From Epiperipatus broadwayi (Eukaryota; Onychophora; Udeonychophora; Euonychophora; Peripatidae): a stretch of 64,000 nucleotides of DNA. The position numbers were made by a program, and so were the translations under genes. The stretch covers positions 7,614,124 to 7,678,123 of the forward strand of contig JAQFVV010012446.1 of the NCBI GenBank assembly GCA_028023455.1, written 5' to 3'. The number at the start of each line of letters is the position of its first letter. The stretch's first letter is position 1. Under the pieces are notes generated by a model. The model did not search any database. It was not told where the DNA came from and saw only the letters and a program-made list of their open reading frames with translations. This document shows, one piece after another, positions 11,153 through 21,679 of the stretch.

Positions 11153-12916
11153 TGTGACGACCACGTAAAGTCATCGACACACACAGATATTTATTAATAA
11201 CATTAGATAAATTCGCTAACAAGAAGTAATAAAGGTGAAATAAATTAGCTATTAAATTTTTAAAAAAAGGAAGGAAAAGAAAAAATTGAAAGTCTAATGT
11301 CAAAATTACTGTGGATTTTGTAATAGTAAGAGAAGGGGAGGGGGGTGCATAAAGAAATGCGTCTCTTTCTCTCTTGTAAGTCAAATGCTAGAAAGTTATT
11401 TTGTTTATTGTGGGAGAGGGGAAGGGGATGCATAAAGAAATGCGTTTCTTCTCTCTTATTAAAAAACTATATAATAACAAATTAAAATAAAATGTAAAAC
11501 ACAAATGTGGAAAAAAAAAAGAATTGTAAACTTTAAATAAAATTAAATGTAATATGTGATATATAAAAAAAAAACAATATGGCCGTAGGTGTGAAAGTCT
11601 GTTGGACAAATTAAATTCCACGGACAAAGAAAATGTTAACAACGGAAGATCTTTGCCTGATCTGTTAAATTAATTGGGACTTACATTCCAGCCACTAATT
11701 AAATAAAGAAACATAATGATAAGAATTGGTTGGAAATCTAAGTCTTAATTAAAAATTTTAAAAAACAATGAACAAAAGAAAGAGATTAAGAAAATTACAA
11801 TTTTTATCTGGCATTGCTAGTAGAGACTTTGAAGAAGCAACAGCTCAAAGAAAATGAAAGAAGTGCATGGCTAGTGGCGTTAAAGGGACATGGGTTCGGA
11901 TTCAAGCTGTCTCATCACTGACTCACAATGTAAGATCTTTGCCTGACCTGCTAGAGGGACCGCCACTTCTGTAGCTGTCAACTGAAACTCAACCTAAAGA
12001 ATCAACAAGCTAAACTGGAACGAGAAATAACCCCACAAACTGAGGAAGTTAATCAAGAGCGCTCGGAAGAAATACCCATGGGACAATTACAACAAATCCT
12101 ATGTAAAAGCATGCATGCATTTTAATCTGTTTACTACTCATAACTAAATACACAATTAATAATTTGATAAAATAGAACTCTATCAACAGGACTTTAAGAA
12201 CTTTAATATTTGATCTGTTTTCATATGTCTATTATAGCCATGTATTTTATAAGTGTGTGTTTTTTATTAGTATTATTATAATGTATTTTTTTATATAAAG
12301 TGTGAGTATTATTATTAAACATATTTATCATTAAATTTCGTATCCTTGCTTTATTCTCCTATCACCAAGCTACGACAGGGGGGAAACTGTAATTAGTGAT
12401 TAAAGGGGTATGCTGATTTGTTTAAGGTATTCATGTGCTGCTTGTTCGTGCAAATTCCCAATTCTAAAAAATAAATAGCAAGCGCTGGACATTTGTTAAA
12501 TTTCTTTGAAATGGTTTGCATTGTTCAGCAGCCGAGAGTTCTTGATCGGGAAAAATAACGCCAAGATAATATGTACGTATTGCCTTGGGGTTCGGTCAAG
12601 GGTATAGATATGAAGTTAAATTTGTATCTGTATTAGCTCTCTGCTTGCATTGTAATGGCATTGGTTAAATAAATAAATAAACAATACCCATTACAGTTGG
12701 AGGCTAAGCTGGAATATTTTTGTTAGCAAAACTGATAGTAAACAAATAAGAAATAAGAATAAGCAAATGCTGTAAAAATAAATGTATAATAAATAAATAA
12801 ATGAAAGGAAGAATCAAAGTTGTGAAAAAATAAAGTATAATAAATAAGTCTAAAATATAATTGAAAGTATTAAAGATTTAAATCAAGCAACCATCCAAAT
12901 AACCATTTCCATTATA
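11153..12916 (+). repeat. 3' LTR of the gypsy element
   Basis: Near-identical to 3636-5403, starting TGTGACGACCACGTAAAGTC and ending TTCCATTATA before the target copy TTAT at 12917-12920. Several CpGs present in the left LTR are TpG or CpA here, more often than the reverse. It contains the same internal ACAGTTGGAGGC motif near 12690. Minus-strand frames at 11124-11642 are shadows. Confidence 0.93.
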
Positions 12917-12920
12917 TTAT

Positions 12921-13074
12921 ATATATATACTTGCTAATTATAATGAATGGTGAACTCTGATAATTTGTAATTGCATTATTTCTGAAATAAATGCAATGAA
13001 TGTTTTGAAGTTAGTTTAGTTATATCTCAATTACCCAAACACACTTTTCTTTATTTTGCTGTAATATCCTATGA
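12921..13074. other. A+T-rich flank of the LTR element
   Basis: Short non-coding spacer between the target copy and the next fold-back element. Begins with an (AT)n tract. Confidence 0.5.
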
Positions 13075-13342
13075 ATACAATTTATTCAAACCACTTTGAA
13101 CACTTTTTAGCAAAACTCTTTATTTGTATATGTTTCAACTGTCCCGCAGTCTTCTTCAGAGCCAGTTCACTTTAATCTCTTAAAAAAGTGAACCGACTTT
13201 TAAGAAGACTGCAGGACAGTAGAACAAAGTGAGCTGACTCTGAAGAAGACTGCAGGACAGTTGAAACATAGGTGTATATATATATATGTACAAATAAAGA
13301 GTTTTGCTAAAAAGTGTTCAAAGTGGTTTGGATAAATTGTAT
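13075..13342. mobile_element. Fold-back element, family FB1 (268 bp)
   Basis: The left end ATACAATTTATTCAAACCAC is the inverted complement of the right end, and the arms stay paired across nearly the whole element. Arms include TTTAGCAAAACTCTTTATTT and the shared core AACTGTCCCGCAGTCTTCTT / AGAAGACTGCAGGACAGTTG. It has no coding capacity, so it must be mobilised in trans. Ends of this type next to TA are usual in Tc1/mariner-related MITEs, but the superfamily is an inference. Related copies are at 36523-37153, 39091-39250 and 56298-56400. Confidence 0.88.
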
Positions 13343-13970
13343 CTCAATTATTTATTAGCTGGAAAACAATAGTTTCTAGCAGCAAAACATATATAATCAA
13401 CATTAATTAACTCTGACAGTGATCAAATATTTTCACTTCATCATGTGACTATTTAGCCTAGTTTTCCAATTTACTGTAAGGCACAGAACTTAGTATATGC
13501 GCATGTAACTTTAATCAAATGTTAAATGATGTGAGAAAAGAATTGCGTAGAAAACTGTTTATTACTATTTTATTTTTAAAAAAAACCAGCATCAATATTT
13601 TAGCATTTTATTTACAATCTTTTCCTATTTATATGACCATCAGCAAACCTAAAAACTATATGCAAAACTAAAACACCAGACGTTTGCCATAGTGTTAAAA
13701 TTGCACAAGTACGTTTATGTTCCATTGTATCAGAATTAAGCCAGTTTAACATCCATTATTTTCTATAAGTCTTTAATTGGCAATTTTTGTTAATAATATA
13801 ATAATCATCAGAAAACAAGCCGAGTTTCATAAGAACACTTCATTGTTTTCTAACCATCAGGTTTATGACAAAGCTAACATTTTGTAGTACTTAGTTTCTG
13901 GTATGAATGCTGTAGCATGAAAAATAGCAGCATCATAAGCATGAGAATTGTATAGTAAATACATAAAATG
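13343..13970. other. Non-coding A+T-rich spacer
   Basis: Nothing recognisable; no frame with motifs, no clear repeat. Confidence 0.45.
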
Positions 13971-13974
13971 CTTT

Positions 13975-14090
13975 GCATGGTTTGGTGCAGTGATAGACTG
14001 ACAGATTTTGGAATCAAGGATCATGAAAAGCATTCAGTTCTGCAACTTCCGGTTTACAATCCCCAGCAATAAAACCCTTCTCATATTTCT
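13975..14090 (+). mobile_element. tRNA-derived SINE, family A
   Basis: GGTTTGGTGCAGTGATAGAC resembles a pol III box A region, followed by CAGTTCTGCAACTTCCGGTT and AATAAAACCC. The same arrangement recurs at about 21680-21800, 41130-41240 and 52485-52570 on the plus strand and 38795-38900, 44035-44160, 45185-45290, 46020-46135 and 55525-55625 on the minus strand, usually ending ...TTATGAACTCCTGAGCAATAAAACC-like. Copies are old and diverged, so boundaries are approximate. Confidence 0.6.
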
Positions 14091-14434
14091 TTTTTTATTG
14101 CATGAAACACTATGTGTAGCCAGATAAATTATATTCAAAAGTTTTATAGTTAAACATTTTCCAGAGTAATTTATTAACATAATGGTCATGACTTTGGAGA
14201 TCATGTCATCATATTTTCTCTCAGCCTAATTCATTACTTTGCAGGTGCAAATTGCAGTTGCAGACTATTTGAATGTGTTGAGAGACTTAGTTCATTCTGC
14301 AATGTAGCATTGTTTTCTGATTCCGTTATCTTATTCTCAGGTGATATAATGCCCTGCTTCATTAGGTACACACAAACACCTTTTTAAAATATGAGGACAA
14401 ATACTTGTCTGAAGGTATGTGATGATGGTATATT
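14091..14434. other. Non-coding spacer
   Basis: No recognisable feature between the SINE and the large palindrome. Confidence 0.45.
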
Positions 14435-14559
14435 AGATGTGATAATATGGTGGATTATTTTCATCATCTATCAGTAAATGTTTTATGAATAGAAAATTTT
14501 AAACCTTATTTAAACTTTTCAGATACAGACAACTCATTAGTAATAACACACAAATAGAC

Positions 14560-14730
14560 ACTACAGGTTAGTAATTGCACAATATTTCGAGTATTATTCA
14601 TCACTCTTCTTCAGGTGTTGCTGGCCTGACCAGTGACAGTATTTACATAGGAATCAAACTCACACTTTAGATTCTTGAATATCAAATTTAAGGCAAATGC
14701 TCTAACCATCTAAGCTATCCTGTCAAAGGC
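14560..14730 (-). mobile_element. tRNA-derived SINE, family B, left copy
   Basis: On the minus strand it reads GACAGGATAGCTTAGATGGT, a box A-like tRNA head, then a diverged box B and the shared body with GCCAGCAACACCTGAAGAAG. Matching copies are at 14942-15165 and 41497-41745. The 3' part (TTTAAACTTTTCAGATAC region) is also found alone at 35795-35870. Confidence 0.75.
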
Positions 14731-14941
14731 AACAGTAGAAAATTCATATATTTATATATGAGGTTTGGTTTAAATTCTCCCGAGTCCTTTAAATTTTTTT
14801 TTTCAAGAACAGGTTAATTAGCAGCTTCCCCCCTAAGAACCTCTAATTAATCTTGCTCTTGACAAAAAAATTGGAGGATTCAGGAGGATTTGAAACAACC
14901 CTCCTATATAAATATATGTAAATTTTTACTACCTGTTGCTT

Positions 14942-15165
14942 TTGACAGGATAGCTCAGTTGGTTAGAGCATTTGTCTTAAATTCAATATTTGAGAATCTA
15001 AAGGTGCAATTCAACTCCTATACCTATATTGTCATTGATCACATCAGCAACACTTGAAAAAGAGTGGAGAATACCATTACTCAAAACATTGTGTTATTAC
15101 TAAATTATTTCAATATTATTACTATCAAATTGGCTGTATTTGAAAAGTTTAAAAAATTTCTATAC
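14942..15165 (+). mobile_element. tRNA-derived SINE, family B, right copy
   Basis: GACAGGATAGCTCAGTTGGT (box A) opens the copy; a decayed box B (GCAATTCAACTCC) follows, then ATCAGCAACACTTGAAAAAG and the 3' block TGTATTTGAAAAGTTTAAAA. It is the inverted partner of the copy at 14560-14730. Confidence 0.78.
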
Positions 15166-15215
15166 ATTCAACATTTTTTGATAAATTATGGAAGAAGTCC
15201 AATATATTATCACAT

Positions 15216-15938
15216 CTAAGGACAATTATGCCTCCCATGGTCTTAACATTGAAATGATTTGATGTGGGAAAATGGGACAGGTATTGCTCTGTGAATCAGA
15301 AGTTCAAATCCTCCAATGATTTCTTGAAAAAGTTGAGACTTTCTTCACAAATATTAACCAAATATTATTTCTAGACCCTATTCAAACATTTTTAATTATA
15401 TTTCATACAGAATACAAACAAGTTTTCATGCAAGGGTGATTTTACTTTATATTTTTAGAGGGACAATGGATATTCCAGTTATTTTGTCTAACTTTTGCAT
15501 GTATTTTATAGTTAAAAAAGAGTGAAGCAGCCTTCAAATATGACATTATAGGATAAAGTCTTTTCTTGTAGCAGCTCTCTTCTTTTCCAGAAGAAAAATG
15601 CATTATCCATTAATCTTGCATAATGCTAGAATGCCAGTCTAGTTTCTGTACTTTTTAGCCATTTAACAGTCAATAATGTTAGCTTGATTGGCTGTGAACC
15701 AGTTACCTGTGTGAAAAAATATTAAATTTGAGTGGAACTTAGAAAAAAATTTCAAATTGCACTCACCTGAAACTTGAATCCTGGGCATGCTAGGTGAATG
15801 CATTACCTATACCTCCTGAGATTCTTTGATATACCCCTATGCATATTTATATGGAAACAAATAAATTTAATTAAATTTTACGATAAAAATATATAACAAC
15901 TGTAATTTTTATATCCTCCACAAGCCAGTTGAAGCTGT
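15216..15938. other. Non-coding A+T-rich spacer
   Basis: No gene found. A tRNA- or SINE-like scrap (ACTTGAATCCTGGGCATGC) near 15770-15790 is too decayed to assign. Confidence 0.4.
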
Positions 15939-16611
15939 TATGGCTCAACTTATTTTCAAGTAATGGACTTGTCTAGATTCAATCTTATCCTAACTGGATC
16001 CAGTTTTCATGACTAAGATGGACATGTATAGATAAAATATAGCCAACAACAGGAACAGGCCAATGGATGATGTTCGGTAAATCAGAGTGCTCCCATTAAG
16101 GAAGGGCACCAACCTATAAATTGGCAATCTATTTGGAGATAATAATAAAAAGCAAGATAATCAATTGTCAGAATTGAACAGCACTATGCACACTCTCAAT
16201 ACTGTACAAACTGTGGGGTAAGCTCAGCCATGGAGTTGGAATCATTACTGTACCTGTACATAAGGTAAGCCCCCACCCCAGTACTATGGAAATGTTAGGT
16301 AATGATAGTTGCTTGTAGTTCTCAGTTCCACAATTAAGCTAGCCTCACAACTTGTGTAATATTGATAACGTTTACTTCCATTTCAACTTTGACAGTTATT
16401 TGTCTTGCATTGTCTTCTTTCACCTCCAAACGAACTGCCAATTTATAGAGACGTCTTTATCTTTAATGGGAGTGCTCTTATTCACCTATTCCTGTTGTTG
16501 GCTATATTTAATCTATACATATGCACAATAGTCTGCAATGATAAATGCCAAATCCGATCAAGATAAGATCAAATCTAGACAAATCATTACTTGAACGTAA
16601 ATTGAGCCATC
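15939..16611. mobile_element. Fold-back element with long inverted ends (about 670 bp)
   Basis: The left end TATGGCTCAACTTATTTTCA is matched inverted by TTACTTGAACGTAAATTGAGC near 16590-16611. The inner arm ATATAGCCAACAACAGGAAC near 16036 is matched by CCTGTTGTTGGCTATATTTA near 16491, and GAGTGCTCCCATTAA by TTAATGGGAGTGCTC. About 250 bp in the centre is unpaired. No coding capacity, so a non-autonomous DNA element is the likeliest reading. Confidence 0.8.
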
Positions 16612-17560
16612 CCGTATCCCCTGATAAGTCTTGACCCTCTCATGAATGCTGCCAAATTATTAAATAAATAAAAACAATTTTATCATTAAATAACAGTTTA
16701 TTTTATAATAAAATGTAATTAATTATTAAAATTATAAGATTTAAATGAATTAATTAAATAATTTTGTTTATAAGTTTTGTATTAAACAATCAAGTACTGT
16801 TTACTCCCCAACTAGAGATACTTGATGCTTAAACAACAGTGTGATGCCACATATTGAAATAAAAATTGATAATTAAATGTATTTTGGAACAAACGGTTAC
16901 GTTGCAATAACCATTGTAATTATTACAATTATGGAATTCTGAAATGAATTAGGTAGAAGTTTTGCTCAAATAAGTGAGTTAGAATTATAAAGAATAATTT
17001 GATAAGCGTTCTCGGCAAAATAAACAAAAACAATTTGTTTTTTTTTTTAAAATAACGTATGATTAGTACACAATAAACATAAATAGGTATTTATTTAACC
17101 AATTAGCCTTTCAAATAGATAATTTGAATTAAAGGCTAAATTGAATTTTTAATTGTATATAGTAAAAGAAAGGCCCAGTCTAAGTTTTAAAAACGGCGAG
17201 ATTTAGTACATTGCTAGATTCCAGTCATTTGATTGCTTATAAGAGTATTTTTAATTAAATAATCTTTTTTTTTTACAATATGTGTCACGCAAATAGTCTT
17301 GGTTGGAATCATTCCAAAGATAATAAATTGAGGATGAAAACGTAAGATATTAAAAGGAATAGGAAACAGAAGTTGTGAAAAGGAAATATGGACTATTAAT
17401 AAATTTATTATGCCATTAAACAGTCCTGGAAAAGTAAATGTTGCAATTTCAGCAGGAATTAGTTTTTTATAATTTCGACGACAAATATCCCACGCTTCAA
17501 AACTAAGAAGAAAAAAATTAGGAAACTATATAAAATCAACATCTGTGGCAAGAAAAGTTT
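16612..17560. other. Non-coding A+T-rich spacer
   Basis: No gene recognised. Parts near 17440-17560 might be the upstream end of the hAT remnant, but no frame is convincing. Confidence 0.45.
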
Positions 17561-17594
17561 ATTCAGAAAGATTTTTAAAAAAATGTAATTTTTG

Positions 17595-17691
17595 ACAAAG
17601 CTTGATATCCAGTTAATAAAATTTTTATCCGAAAAACCAAACTATTTTCTGATGCGGAATTGATTAAGAGTTGTATCAATGCAGATTTGTG
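17595..17691 (+). pseudogene. Scrap of a hAT/ZBED-like transposase
   Basis: One frame ending at a TGA near 17690 translates to KTKLFSDAELIKSCINADL, preceded by YPVNKIFIR. This resembles the K(K)PF(S/T)DGE-(F/L)(I/V)K-C segment of hAT-derived proteins such as the GTF2IRD2/ZBED group. The match is short and from memory of the family, the frame has a stop just upstream, and no DDE catalytic residues or dimerisation domain are visible. If real, it is the remnant of an autonomous hAT element. Confidence 0.35.
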
Positions 17692-17699
17692 ATACATTT

Positions 17700-17889
17700 G
17701 TTTTCAATTTTCTAACCAGAAAGCAAACAGTAAATAAAGTTTCCAAATTCTGCTTTCATATTTTGTCTTTATTATAACGTTTTTAGAATTAGCAACAGAT
17801 AATAAACTAAGGAACTGTGAATATTGGCACCTGACTCATCCACATACGTGACTTCTCCATGTCTATTTTGTTTGATTTAATTTGATTAT
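17700..17889. repeat. Left flank of LINE: minisatellite-like unit
   Basis: CTGACTCATCCACATACGTG and the following TTTTGTTTGATTTAATTTGA at 17831-17885 resemble the degenerate units found just after the LINE (20694-20886). This suggests that the LINE landed inside such an array. Confidence 0.45.
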
Positions 17890-17891
17890 AG

Positions 17892-20620
17892 ATGTCGCTT
17901 CAATACCTCAATTTTATGTATAAGAATAAGTTAGAAGAGTATAAAATACAAGTAGAAGAAACCATGGAAGAGTTGATTGGAAATGAGTATGAGGACTGGT
18001 GTGATGAAATAGAAAAAGTGGCAAATAGGATTTTAGGTGAGAATATTCAGAAGAATAAAAGTAATAGAAAAATGAGAGTTAGTAAAAGTGTAAAAGAGAG
18101 GAAAAAAGCATGTAGAGAATATAAGTGTGTTATTAAGAACAAAGAAAGTGAAAAAGATATTAATGCTAAATGGGAAAAGTACTTAGAAAAGAAGAAGTTG
18201 GCTAAAATAGATAATTATATATAGAGAATGAAACTAAATTGTAAATTATTGAATGATATTAATAAAAGTGGAAGAGATGGGAGTAAAAAATTTTGGAATT
18301 ACATTAAAAGGAGAAATTTAGGGAAGAGAGAGATAGTATTACTGGATAAGGAGGAAATAGAGTGTAGCTTTAGAGAAGAATTAGAGAGAATATTGAATAG
18401 TTATGTAATAGACATAGAAAAGATGTTAGATGTGAAGGACAGAGGGATAGAAAATATGAAAGCATATAGTAATGGGAATATTACATTTACAGAAAATGAA
18501 CTGAATGAGGCAGGGAAGAAACTGAGAAGTGGTAAGGCAAGAGGATTAGATGGAGGGGCAGCAGAGATGGTAATGAATTTGGGGCATAGGGCAAAAGTAA
18601 AGTTACTATCATGTTTTAATAAGATGGCACAGAAGAGAGTTTTTCCGGGTAGTTGGAATAATACAAGAGTAAGATTATTATTTAAAGGAAAAGGTAAGGA
18701 TCATAGAAAGTTAAATAATTATAGACTAATAGTAGTAACATCAGTTTTATATAAAGTTTTTTCATATATGGTGGCTGGAAGAGTTGCAAAATGGATGGAT
18801 CATAGAAAGTTAAATAATTATAGACCAATAGCAGTAACATCAGTTTTATATAAAGTTTTTTCATATATGGTGGCTGGAAGAGTTGCAAAATGGATGGAAG
18901 AAAATAATGTAGTGGGGGAAATGCAAGGAGGTTTTAGGTCAGATAGCTGTATAGGAGATAGTTTATTTGTAGTTACACAACTTATATATATGAGTGTAAA
19001 TTCAGGTAGACAGTTATATATGAATTTTATAGATATAGAGAAGGCATATGATAGAGTGAATAGAAATAGATTATGGATAAGTTTAGCAAATCTGGGAATG
19101 GATGAAGCTTTAGTGAAAAAAATTATATGAAAATAATTACTATACATATCAATTAGGGAATATAGAATCAGTTAAAGTTAAAAATGGGGTGGGACTGAGG
19201 CAAGGATGCCCTATGTCACCTATTTTGTTTGTGTTGTATTTGAATGAAATGGAGAGAGCAATAGAAAGTCTAGGAAGAGGGACAGAGATACCGTTAACAG
19301 GTGGCAAGAAATATATACATTGTCAGTTTTTTTTTTTTGCAGATGATGTCTTTTTGTGTGCAGAAAGAAGAGAAGATATGGAAGTTATGCTGATGACATG
19401 CACAAGGGTGGGTAAAAATATGGGGATTAAATTTAGTGAAGAAAAATCAAATATATGATGGTGAATACTGGGGAAAGAGAAGACAAAGATTTCTTATTGG
19501 GAGATATAAAGTTAAGTGTGGTGAACAGATATAGTTATTTGGGAATCATCTTGAGTAATAAAAAAAATTGCTTGGATGAATGGGAGAAAAAATTGATAAA
19601 TGAAGCAAAGAAAAGAAAGGGATTGATAAAGAAATTAACAGTGTTTTCATATAATAAATATGATGTAGCTAGAATTGTATGGAAGGGAGTGGCAGTAGCA
19701 GGGTTAACATACAGCAATGATGCATTATGTGTTAGTAAAGGGGTATTAGATTGCTTAGAAAAAGTACAAAGGGAAGTAGGAAGACATGCATTAGATGCTG
19801 AGGTGTGGACAGCAAAAGAGGCAATTCAAGGAGAAATGGGATGGTCAAGTTTTTATATGAGGGATGCAAAAATCAAATTGAAAATGTTCAGTAGATTGCA
19901 GTTTATGGATAATAAAAGAATAGCCAAAATAGTATTCAATTGGGTTACAAGTAAAGGGCAGGCAACAAGATGGGTGAGAAAGGTAATGCGGTATGCAGAA
20001 GATTTGGATAAAGAAGTTATGACAGTAAACTTGTACAAAAGATGGGATGATTGTGTTAGGAGGATTGTTGAGTGTTATAGTGGAAAGGAGTGGGATAGAA
20101 GAATAGATGCACTAATAAAAAATAGGGAGTTGGAGAGATTGAGAACTAGTATGGAGAGTAAAATGAGTTTAAATATATATAGAAGTAAACGGAACATTGG
20201 GTTGAGTTAATTTATGATAATAGTAAAGAAAGTAGTTTATTGTTTAAGGCTCAAATGGGATCTTTAGCAACAAGGGAATATACATGTAAATGGAAAAATA
20301 TGGGTGATTTAGTCTGCAAGTTGTGTAAGGAAGGCATAGAAAATATTAGGCATTTGTTACTTCAATGTAAATGTTTGGAAGCAGAAAGGATACAAATAAT
20401 GAAGTTATGGAAGGTTAAATATGAACAAAGTGATTATACAGAAAGTGAGTTATTGGTTTTTATGCTAGGTTTGGGAAAAAATAAGGAGGATTTAGATATG
20501 AAGGTCATGGAGTTGACAAAGATTATGTTGTGGAAATGGATTGGAGCAGATTATGGAAAAAACTTAGGGTGGACAATGGAAAAGGAAGGTAAAGTGGCTA
20601 ACAAGTTTCTCTGGGCATAG
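17892..20620 (+). pseudogene. LINE ORF2 (reverse transcriptase), disrupted
   Basis: Reverse transcriptase motifs in order: RVRLLFKGKGKDHRKLNNYR (near 18667), FIDIEKAYDRVNR (near 19026), LRQGCPMSPILFVLYLNEM (near 19195), the catalytic FADD (near 19338) and YSYLGIILS (near 19531). The C-terminus has a zinc knuckle CKLCKEGIENIRHLLLQC (near 20309-20365). The protein would nick the target and copy its own RNA there. Defects: TAG at 18222-18224; a frameshift in an A-run near 19116-19122; one near 19450; and one near 20197-20210. A 99-bp in-frame tandem duplication (18699-18896) repeats 33 residues of the RT fingers. The true stop is TAG at 20618-20620. Confidence 0.9.
18699..18896 (+). repeat. 99-bp direct tandem duplication inside the LINE reverse transcriptase
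   Basis: GATCATAGAAAGTTAAATAA occurs at 18699 and 18798. Two units of 99 bp follow, differing at only a few positions (for example CTAATAGTAG versus CCAATAGCAG). The reading frame is kept, so 33 residues between HRKLNNYR and VAKWM appear twice. Confidence 0.93.
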
Positions 20621-20685
20621 CTGCTGAGAGATTCCTGACTCTGTTTAAGGAGAAGTCACAGTACATCACATCACATCACATTTGG

Positions 20686-20890
20686 TTAATATTTGGCTCA
20701 TAGATATTGCCTCGATATCTCAAATTTTATTTGTTTAGTATTTAACTCATGCATAAATACGATCTCAATGTCTCAATTTTATTTGATCGATACTTAAGTC
20801 ATCTATAAACGTTACAAAAATTACTTCAATGTCTCAATTTTATTTGACTGATAGTTGGCTCATCCATAGATATTAACTTAATATCACAGT
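20686..20890. repeat. Degenerate tandem repeat of about 50-60 bp
   Basis: Three and a half units share GGCTCAT(CC)ATAGAT/AACTCATGCATAAAT at the start and TCTCAATTTTATTTG in the middle (units start near 20694, 20743, 20795 and 20856). It abuts the LINE tail. Similar sequence precedes the LINE at 17831-17885. Confidence 0.65.
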
Positions 20891-21200
20891 ATTGTTTGAA
20901 AAATATTTTAGTTTTAGAAACATTTATTCAAGTAAAAATATATCTACAGATGTTTCAGTTTAAAAGGGGAAAAGTATATATACAGATATTAAAAAAAAAG
21001 TACAAAACTAATGAAATAATACTACAATAAATACTATCAATTGCATTCAGTGAATTATACTATTTTTAAAAACATTTACAATAAAATAGGAAACAGAACA
21101 TATATATCAATATAGGCTACAACACTGATGACAAGTGGATGCGAAAATGTCTGTTGGGATGATTTTTTAAATCTCTTAATTTTATTGTCTCTAATTTGTT
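20891..21200. other. Non-coding A+T-rich spacer
   Basis: Nothing recognised. Confidence 0.45.
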
Positions 21201-21204
21201 TTTA

Positions 21205-21460
21205 AAAGTGTTAAAAATTCTTATATTGCTATTGTAAATAAGTGCACCGTGTATACCATAATGCATATAGTATAAATGCTGTACTTTTTATTTCTGTGAA
21301 ACAAGCATTTGGAAAAGATTCTATAATTGAACTCATAGTGATATTCTTTTTCTGATAAATTTTTGTAATATAAGATAGAGTGTATACGTTTTTGGTTCTC
21401 TTCTGGTCTGTGGCACAACTCACATATAGTGTCAATATTAAGTATGTTTCTCATTTATAA
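21205..21460 (-). pseudogene. LINE C-terminal zinc-knuckle remnant
   Basis: On the minus strand the frame at 21221-21454 contains TICELCHRPEENQKRIHSIL, which fits the C-x2-C...EN..H...(C) knuckle at the end of LINE ORF2 proteins. A second frame over the same bases continues with FILYALWYTRCTYLQ, like the final helix of that domain. So at least one frameshift is present. It is a different and older family from the LINE at 17.9-20.7 kb. Confidence 0.45.
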
Positions 21461-21679
21461 TAGAAAATCTAAGCACTTAGGTTAGAATGTCCACTACTTA
21501 AATCTACCCATTAGCTGCTTATTATTAATGCCAAGCATTGACAAATGCAAGTTATAATTTGTGTTTGTGTGTAGAAGTACATATGTGTAATAAAATAAAT
21601 GTTTAAAACTATACATTCAATGTTTTGCCAAACCAATAGGAGTTATTACTTTGAAGCAGTAACCTATTTTTAAAATAAA

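Larger units (their letters stand above)
3636..12916 (+). mobile_element. Ty3/gypsy LTR retrotransposon, nearly complete but defective
   Basis: The element has two direct LTRs (3636-5403 and 11153-12916), a primer-site-like motif after the left LTR, a gag-pol frame with gag, protease, reverse transcriptase, RNase H and integrase in the gypsy order, and a polypurine tract before the right LTR. TTAT at 3632-3635 is repeated at 12917-12920 as a candidate 4-bp target duplication. By eye the LTRs differ at about 35-40 positions over 1.76 kb, roughly 2%, so the insertion is fairly young. There is no envelope gene. The coding region has a TAA, five TGAs and a frameshift, so this copy cannot make an intact polyprotein. 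Closest clade cannot be set without a tree. Confidence 0.95.
14435..15215. repeat. Large imperfect palindrome (about 780 bp) made of two inverted SINEs
   Basis: The left arm (about 14435-14825) and right arm (about 14835-15215) are inverted copies. Pairing includes the outer block AGATGTGATAATAT (near 14434) with its complement near 15205, the SINE bodies, and the inner spacer (GGATAGCTCAGTTGG outward to GGAGGATTCAGGAGGATTT). Because the pairing extends on both sides of the SINEs, one ancestral locus was probably duplicated in inverted orientation, rather than two SINEs landing independently. Confidence 0.8.
17890..20685 (+). mobile_element. 5'-truncated LINE (non-LTR retrotransposon), family L1 of this window
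   Basis: Contains the linker, reverse transcriptase and C-terminal zinc-knuckle region of a LINE ORF2 and ends with a short (TCACA)n tail at about 20665-20682. No endonuclease domain is present upstream, so the copy is 5'-truncated, as most LINE insertions are. Partial 3' copies of the same family lie at 24693-25173, 57143-57737, 61036-61454 and 61455-62220. The GWSSF and VQREVGR motifs resemble the LINEs often labelled as tick or arthropod transposons, but the clade needs a tree. Confidence 0.92.
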
